Part shown: positions 6,449 through 10,267 of the stretch, one piece after another
Layout of the letters: every line of letters starts with the position of its first letter
How positions within the stretch are numbered: the first letter of the stretch is position 1
Program-made: the position numbers and the translations under genes
Assembly (NCBI GenBank): GCA_030616365.1
Contig: JAUWXM010000039.1
Span: 1 to 10,267 of the forward strand
DNA: 10,267 bases
Direction: 5' to 3'
Source of the DNA: a bacterium
Lineage (GTDB): Bacteria; UBP18; UBA7526
The notes under the pieces: model-generated
The model's input: the letters and a program-made list of their open reading frames with translations, nothing else
What the model was told of the DNA's origin: nothing
Database searches by the model: none

Positions 6449-6516
6449 CTATTACAGCTCTTCTCTTTTTCTCCCATAATATACCTCATCCTCCAGGGCG
6501 CCCAGATAATGTCCAT
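6445..6516 (-). pseudogene. Relic of a HIT-family gene (first ~21 codons only), may act as a leader ORF for dtd
   Basis: A 23-codon frame starts at ATG 6514-6516 and ends in a TGA at 6445-6447 that overlaps the dtd ATG. Its product contains WAPWRMRYIMGEKEKSC (residues 5-21). WAPWR-x-x-YI followed by a Lys/Glu stretch and Cys is the characteristic opening of HIT-family nucleotide hydrolases/phosphorylases, where a CxxC motif and about 140 more residues including HxHxHxx normally follow. Here the match stops at the first Cys, is followed only by Asn-Arg, and runs straight into dtd. The start is well formed: AAGGA (6524-6528) lies 7 nt upstream. I read this as a HIT gene that lost everything past its beginning by deletion, leaving its initiation region attached to dtd. 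Alternatively it is a short functional leader peptide. The protein itself cannot be an active HIT enzyme. Confidence 0.65.
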
Positions 6517-6549
6517 TCTTTCGTCCTTGCAAACTTGGAATGTTTGAAA

Positions 6550-9399
6550 TCAGTCTTTAAATGGTATTTTACTTACTCCGCCGGTAGTGCCCACCCAGAT
6601 ACAGTTATCCTTTTTATCGTAAGTTAGGCAATTAACTTGAAAGCCTGCTAAGCCTTTTTCGCAATTGTAGATAATTCGTTTCCCTGTTTTTCGGTTGTAG
6701 CAAAGAAGCCGACCGCCCCTTGGGGCCTGACCCACCCAGATATATCTTTTGTTGGGAGATAAAAGAAAAGCATAGGTACGTCTATTATCTACTTGGGTTA
6801 TTACCTCGTTTTTAAGATCATAATAGGCCAGACCATTATTAGCAGCGTACCACACTTTACCATTTTCTATTTGGATATCGTAGATGCCTAAAGCTGTTAT
6901 TTGAGGGTAACTTTGCCACCTTTCAGTCTTCTTGTTGAATCGATAAACCCCTCCTTGCTTAAAGCCTACCCAGAGATAATTGGGATTAGACTCATCTACT
7001 GCAAGACAGCCTACTCTTCGCATAGGCAGGCCTTCCTTAGTAGTATAAGAATACCATTGATGAATCTTTCTATCATAACGGCTAAGACCATTGAAGGTTC
7101 CAAACCAAACTTCTTTTCCACTAAAAGTAATGGAGGTAACCCAATTGGGAGGAAAAGTATCTTTCGTTGTGAAATAATCCCAATTATCTGTAGTAGTATC
7201 TAATCTACGAACTCCGGAGGAGGTTCCAAACCAGATATATCTTTTTTCTACTGGGTCCTGTTTGATTACTTCAACATTGCTATCTCCCCAATAGGTGTGC
7301 CAGGAATCTGCCTTCTTACTATATTTTGTTATTCCATGTAAAGTTCCTAACCACATATCGTCGTCAATTAGAGCAATATCATTAACATCATTGCTAGAAA
7401 GTTTTGACCAGGCAAAAACTAATTCTTCTTTATTTTGCTTCTTATCAAAGCGATAAATCCCACCTCCTAAATAGGTATTTTCTTTCCAGGTAGGATTAAC
7501 GGCTAACCAGTTCAAATTAGAATCATACCTATCTTGAATAATACGCCCTATTTTTAGGTTTCTAAAATTACTGATTTGGCTTAATTCACCCGTCTCTCTA
7601 TCCAAACGATAAAGACCGTCCTCTGTTCCTATCCAGATAGCATTAATGCCAAAGGTAAAAGAATTTACCCTGGTACCAAAAAATGCAGTTCCTATCGGTA
7701 AATTCTTCCATTCCTTAGTTTTACGGTTATACTGGAAGAGGCCATGGTATACAGTGCCTATCCAGACTAAATCAGGATTATAGGAATCTATCTTAAAACC
7801 AGTGATAGAGTGAATATCTGTCCTGTGCTTCTTTTGATGTTGGGCTAAATCATCAATAGTAAATTGTGTTTTCCAACTATCTTTGCTGTGATTATAGGTC
7901 ACTATCTTTTCAGAACCAACAAACCAGACAAGTTCAGATTGAATCGGATCAAACTCAATGCTCCTTAAGTGGGTACTTGCGGTAACTATAATCGATTTGT
8001 AGTAGAGAAATTTTCTTGTCTTTTTGTTATATCTTATTATTCCTCTTCTACTGGTAAACCAGATATAATCTTGATGAAACCTGTCTTTCTTCACATCGGT
8101 GAATTCACAGATTGAAGATTTATCTTTAAGGTTAATATTAATCCATTCTTCTGTTTGAAGGTTATATTTTGATATTCCCCAGAAGGAACCTATCCAAAGT
8201 GTATCTTTATCGCGGGCCAAAGAAAATACTTCGTTATTTAACAGGCCTTGGGCTGTAGTATAGGTAGTCCACCGCTTCTTATTTCTATCATATTTCAAGA
8301 GCCCGCCTTTAGTAGCAAACCAAACATAATCCTTATCGATTGGGTCAGGAAATATTTGATTAACATAATTGGGGCTGGTGATATTCTCTATTTCTGTCTG
8401 GGGGCTTCGAGAAATAATTCGAGCCTCAAGAGTAATCGGGGTTACTACCCTTTCTTCCGGGAGAGAAGGAGTAGAAACCCAATGTATCTTCTTAGGTTTA
8501 GCAGCTCTTAATTGTTTCTTAATAGAAGGTATTCTATAGATAATATCCACCCCTCCTGTAGGACTATAATAAACACTCCGCACGGAATAATAAATATTAT
8601 CCTTTTTATCAACCCCTATACTTCGGCAGTACCGAGCAAGAGGTATTTGAAGAAGATAGGAACCTTTACTATTAAATACCTGGATACGTTTGTTATTGGT
8701 ATCAGCAACATAAATAAAAGCCTTACTATCAATAGCAATGCCAGAAGGGTTTTTGAATTCTCCCCTACCCGACCCAGCACTTCCAAAAGCAAAGAGAAAC
8801 TTTCCCTCAGCACTGAATTTTTGAACCCGGTTATTGCACCATTCTGTGATATACATATTTCCTTTCTTATCCAGAGCAATCCCGTCTGGATGATTGAAGG
8901 CTCCGGGCCTTAACCCTTTTTGTCCCATGGTAAAGATCTCGTTTTCTCGAGAATCAAACTTCATTATCTTATTTGAAATTCTTATTACGTACCGGTTACC
9001 TTTCCTATCAAATTTTTGATCAGAAACTTCACTGCCCGAAAAATGGAACTGAGCAATGCGTTTGCCCTTTGAATCAAATTTTTCATTATTGATATAAAAA
9101 TTTCCTTCTTTGTCAGGAAGAAGGACAGAATCACGATAGAAGACTGGATCATTAGGAGTATCAAGTTTTATCTTTTCTATCATCTTTCCCTGAGCATCAT
9201 ATTTTACAATCTCTTTTTCCATCCCCCTTAAAAGATACAAATTATCCTCTTCATCCAAGGTAAAACTGGATAGATCGGTAGTAGTGATAAACTTCGCCAC
9301 CGAGGGTCGAAAGGCAGGTTTTGGTCTCTGTAAGCCAGCACAGCCAACGATCGATAGTAGTAACAATATTCCTAGAAATAGAATAATCTTTTGCTTCAT
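6550..9399 (-). CDS. Lipoprotein with an NHL propeller and two Reg_prop propellers
   Basis: Secreted lipid-anchored protein of 949 residues, likely at the cell surface or in the periplasm; function unknown. A signal peptide with Lys-rich N-terminus and hydrophobic core ends in the lipobox SIVGC (Cys20). Residues about 40-290 hold six NHL-type repeats, clearest at 172-250 (GIALDKKGNMYITEW, GIAIDSKAFIYVAD). A linker (about 295-340) follows. Residues 345-949 hold fourteen Reg_prop-type repeats of the form [VIL]W[FI]GT-x-x-G[LIV]-x-[KR]YD-x(3-6)-W, at about 359, 401, 446, 491, 545, 588, 630, 682, 722, 764, 809, 849, 887 and 934. Fourteen repeats fit two seven-bladed propellers. The chain ends inside the last blade, so there is no Y_Y_Y domain, transmembrane helix or histidine kinase as in hybrid two-component sensors. 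Ligand binding or protein scaffolding is plausible. Shine-Dalgarno AAGGGGG (9406-9412), 6 nt from the ATG; 16 bp after the HAD gene. Base composition looks more AT-rich than its neighbours. Confidence 0.9.
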   Translation of the reverse strand: MKQKIILFLGILLLLSIVGCAGLQRPKPAFRPSVAKFITTTDLSSFTLDEEDNLYLLRGMEKEIVKYDAQGKMIEKIKLDTPNDPVFYRDSVLLPDKEGNFYINNEKFDSKGKRIAQFHFSGSEVSDQKFDRKGNRYVIRISNKIMKFDSRENEIFTMGQKGLRPGAFNHPDGIALDKKGNMYITEWCNNRVQKFSAEGKFLFAFGSAGSGRGEFKNPSGIAIDSKAFIYVADTNNKRIQVFNSKGSYLLQIPLARYCRSIGVDKKDNIYYSVRSVYYSPTGGVDIIYRIPSIKKQLRAAKPKKIHWVSTPSLPEERVVTPITLEARIISRSPQTEIENITSPNYVNQIFPDPIDKDYVWFATKGGLLKYDRNKKRWTTYTTAQGLLNNEVFSLARDKDTLWIGSFWGISKYNLQTEEWININLKDKSSICEFTDVKKDRFHQDYIWFTSRRGIIRYNKKTRKFLYYKSIIVTASTHLRSIEFDPIQSELVWFVGSEKIVTYNHSKDSWKTQFTIDDLAQHQKKHRTDIHSITGFKIDSYNPDLVWIGTVYHGLFQYNRKTKEWKNLPIGTAFFGTRVNSFTFGINAIWIGTEDGLYRLDRETGELSQISNFRNLKIGRIIQDRYDSNLNWLAVNPTWKENTYLGGGIYRFDKKQNKEELVFAWSKLSSNDVNDIALIDDDMWLGTLHGITKYSKKADSWHTYWGDSNVEVIKQDPVEKRYIWFGTSSGVRRLDTTTDNWDYFTTKDTFPPNWVTSITFSGKEVWFGTFNGLSRYDRKIHQWYSYTTKEGLPMRRVGCLAVDESNPNYLWVGFKQGGVYRFNKKTERWQSYPQITALGIYDIQIENGKVWYAANNGLAYYDLKNEVITQVDNRRTYAFLLSPNKRYIWVGQAPRGGRLLCYNRKTGKRIIYNCEKGLAGFQVNCLTYDKKDNCIWVGTTGGVSKIPFKD

Positions 9400-9415
9400 T
9401 TGCTACCCCCTTAGT

Positions 9416-10075
9416 TTAAAAATATTTTAATAATTCTTTTACGCTGGGAATGATTAAGTCCGGCTTTAATTCTTTAAAGTCTTCTTTTGTCTTCTTGCCG
9501 CTCAATACCGCCACCGTTTTTACGCCTACTTTCTTTCCCACCCTGATATCTATGGGATGGTCTCCAACCATAATGGTTTCTTCTGGCTTACTCTTCAAGA
9601 CCTTTAAGGCCTTCTCCAAACTATGAGGCTCAGGTTTGACCGGTCGAATGTCATCCCGGGTCAATAGAAGGTCATAGGTAAAATCGTTCTTCCCCAATCC
9701 GATTCTTACCGCTTCCTTACAGTTTCGAGTAACAATCCCTATCTTTATCCCCTTTTTCTTTAATCTCTTCAGAGTCTGGCAGGCGCCAGGAACGACCTCT
9801 GCTTTTTTAGCAGCCACCACCTCTCGCTCCCTTAAAAACCCCTCTGCTTCTCTATTAAACTTTTCTGCTTTCTCCGGGTTATGCTTCTTTAATTCTTCAG
9901 TTATTGTTTCTACCAACTCGATTAGAAAAAGATCTTGATAAAGAGTAGGGTCTACACCATACCCCTCCACTATAGAATAGACTTCTCGATAGATCTCAGG
10001 GAAGTTTAGATTTAACTGAACCAGGGTTCCATCAAAATCAAAAAGAACCGCAGCAATCTCTTTAAACCTAATCAT
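9416..10075 (-). CDS. HAD-family phosphatase (phosphoglycolate phosphatase-like)
   Basis: Cytoplasmic haloacid-dehalogenase-superfamily phosphohydrolase of 219 residues, subfamily IA, similar in layout to Gph/PpaX-type phosphatases. Motif I is LFDFDGTLV, with nucleophile Asp13 and acid/base Asp15. Motif II is IVTRNC (Thr116). Motif III is the Lys of RPVKPEP (Lys147). Motif IV is MVGDHPIDIRVGKKVGV (Asp172, Asp176). A helical cap lies between residues about 20 and 90. The substrate is not determined by sequence; phosphoglycolate, pyrophosphate or another small phosphoester would fit. Its ATG overlaps the TGA of the upstream PHP-domain gene (ATGA) and lacks a strong Shine-Dalgarno of its own, so translation is probably coupled. 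The two phosphohydrolases may work on related metabolites, but that is inference. Confidence 0.92.
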   Translation of the reverse strand: MIRFKEIAAVLFDFDGTLVQLNLNFPEIYREVYSIVEGYGVDPTLYQDLFLIELVETITEELKKHNPEKAEKFNREAEGFLREREVVAAKKAEVVPGACQTLKRLKKKGIKIGIVTRNCKEAVRIGLGKNDFTYDLLLTRDDIRPVKPEPHSLEKALKVLKSKPEETIMVGDHPIDIRVGKKVGVKTVAVLSGKKTKEDFKELKPDLIIPSVKELLKYF

Positions 10076-10267
10076 AAATATCTATCTCTTCTTCGGATTT
10101 TACTCAAGAAAAGGATGGCATATGAGAGAGGGGAGAATAGCCAACCCCTTCCTTTAATTACCGCTTTTGCCTCTTTCAAGTTCCTTAAGAATTCCTGGGG
10201 ACCGTTAAACTCCTCTAACTCCATATAAGCATTTCCTATCTCAAAGTGGGTGTGAGCATCGCTGCCC
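10072..10267 (-). CDS. PHP-domain metal-dependent phosphoesterase, C-terminal part only (5' end beyond window)
   Basis: Sixty-four codons of an open frame enter from the right edge and stop at TGA (10072-10074), overlapping the HAD start by four bases. The fragment starts GSDAHTHFEIGNAYMELEEF. The GSDAH...EIG pattern is the last metal-binding motif of PHP phosphoesterases of the TrpH/YciV type, in which the Asp and His bind metal. The tail that follows (FLRNLKEAK, then GRGWLFSPLSYAI and a basic end) matches the PHP-associated C-terminal segment. The family hydrolyses phosphoesters such as nucleoside 3',5'-bisphosphates or short RNA 5' ends, but which reaction applies here cannot be judged from the end alone. 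It appears to be the first visible gene of the operon that continues into the HAD gene. Confidence 0.8.
   Translation of the reverse strand, partial: GSDAHTHFEIGNAYMELEEFNGPQEFLRNLKEAKAVIKGRGWLFSPLSYAILFLSKIRRRDRYL

Noticed and set aside
6496..6503. GGGCGCCC palindrome as an operator
   Set aside because: It falls inside the Trp-Ala-Pro-Trp codons of the HIT relic, so coding descent explains it.
6527..6549. Hairpin TTTCAAAC / GTTTGCAA just after the lipoprotein stop as a terminator
   Set aside because: It is a weak AT-rich stem with a mismatch and a 7-nt loop, with no U-run behind it; the next frame's Shine-Dalgarno overlaps its end.
8512..8913. Plus-strand open frame of 133 codons, and several others of 60-105 codons across the window
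   Set aside because: They lie antisense to well-supported genes with intact motifs, show no recognisable domain and have low-complexity Ser/Leu/Phe-rich products typical of antisense shadows.
1..10267. CRISPR array, tRNA/rRNA genes, toxin-antitoxin or defence cassette
   Set aside because: Scanning both strands by eye I saw no regularly spaced repeats, no tRNA-like cloverleaf or T-loop signature outside coding regions, and no gene of these kinds.

Overview
The window is a run of nine genes plus one gene relic, all on the minus strand, so transcription runs from right to left. Both ends are cut. In transcription order the content is: the 3' end of a PHP-domain phosphoesterase; a HAD phosphatase; a 949-residue lipoprotein built of beta-propellers; a 23-codon relic of a HIT-family gene; dtd; a metallo-beta-lactamase-fold hydrolase; a XerC/XerD recombinase; a DHH-CBS-CBS-tRNA nucleotidyltransferase fusion; a membrane site-2 protease; and trpS, which leaves the left edge a few codons before its end. 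No plus-strand gene, RNA gene, insertion sequence or CRISPR array is visible. No intergenic gap exceeds about 110 bases.

The organism is a bacterium, probably diderm, because it has a lipoprotein with a clean lipobox. Base composition is moderate, with many Lys/Arg-rich proteins and purine-rich Shine-Dalgarno sequences. The DHH-CBS-nucleotidyltransferase fusion is the architecture of Aquifex aq_158 and of many Desulfobacterota and candidate phyla. Its linkage to an M50 protease and trpS also occurs, as I recall, in Geobacter-type genomes, usually followed by scpA/scpB. The Reg_prop/NHL lipoprotein style is common in metagenome-derived lineages such as Omnitrophota or Desantisbacteria. I cannot fix the phylum from sequence alone.

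The right part (about 9416-10267) holds two phosphohydrolases joined by an ATGA overlap. The middle (6550-9399) is a large exported lipoprotein with a six-bladed NHL propeller followed by fourteen Reg_prop repeats, best read as two seven-bladed propellers. It is the one clearly accessory gene. The left part (1-6516) is mostly housekeeping: tRNA quality control (dtd), tRNA 3'-end repair (DHH-CBS nucleotidyltransferase), tRNA charging (trpS), chromosome dimer resolution (xerD) and membrane proteolysis (M50). tRNA metabolism is the common thread, although the genes are probably linked mainly as a loose co-directional run.

I found no defence system or other obviously new multi-gene system. The most useful observations are: (1) the M50 protease appears to start at an AUA codon, 8 nt from a strong Shine-Dalgarno and 1 nt after the upstream stop, and an ATG-only caller loses its HExxH motif; (2) a 23-codon HIT-family N-terminus with intact start and Shine-Dalgarno sits directly upstream of dtd and overlaps its start; (3) a promoter in the 41-bp dtd-MBL gap points to a leaderless MBL transcript; (4) Dtd has Pro where the family's SQFTL serine should be; (5) the lipoprotein has a 6+7+7 blade layout.
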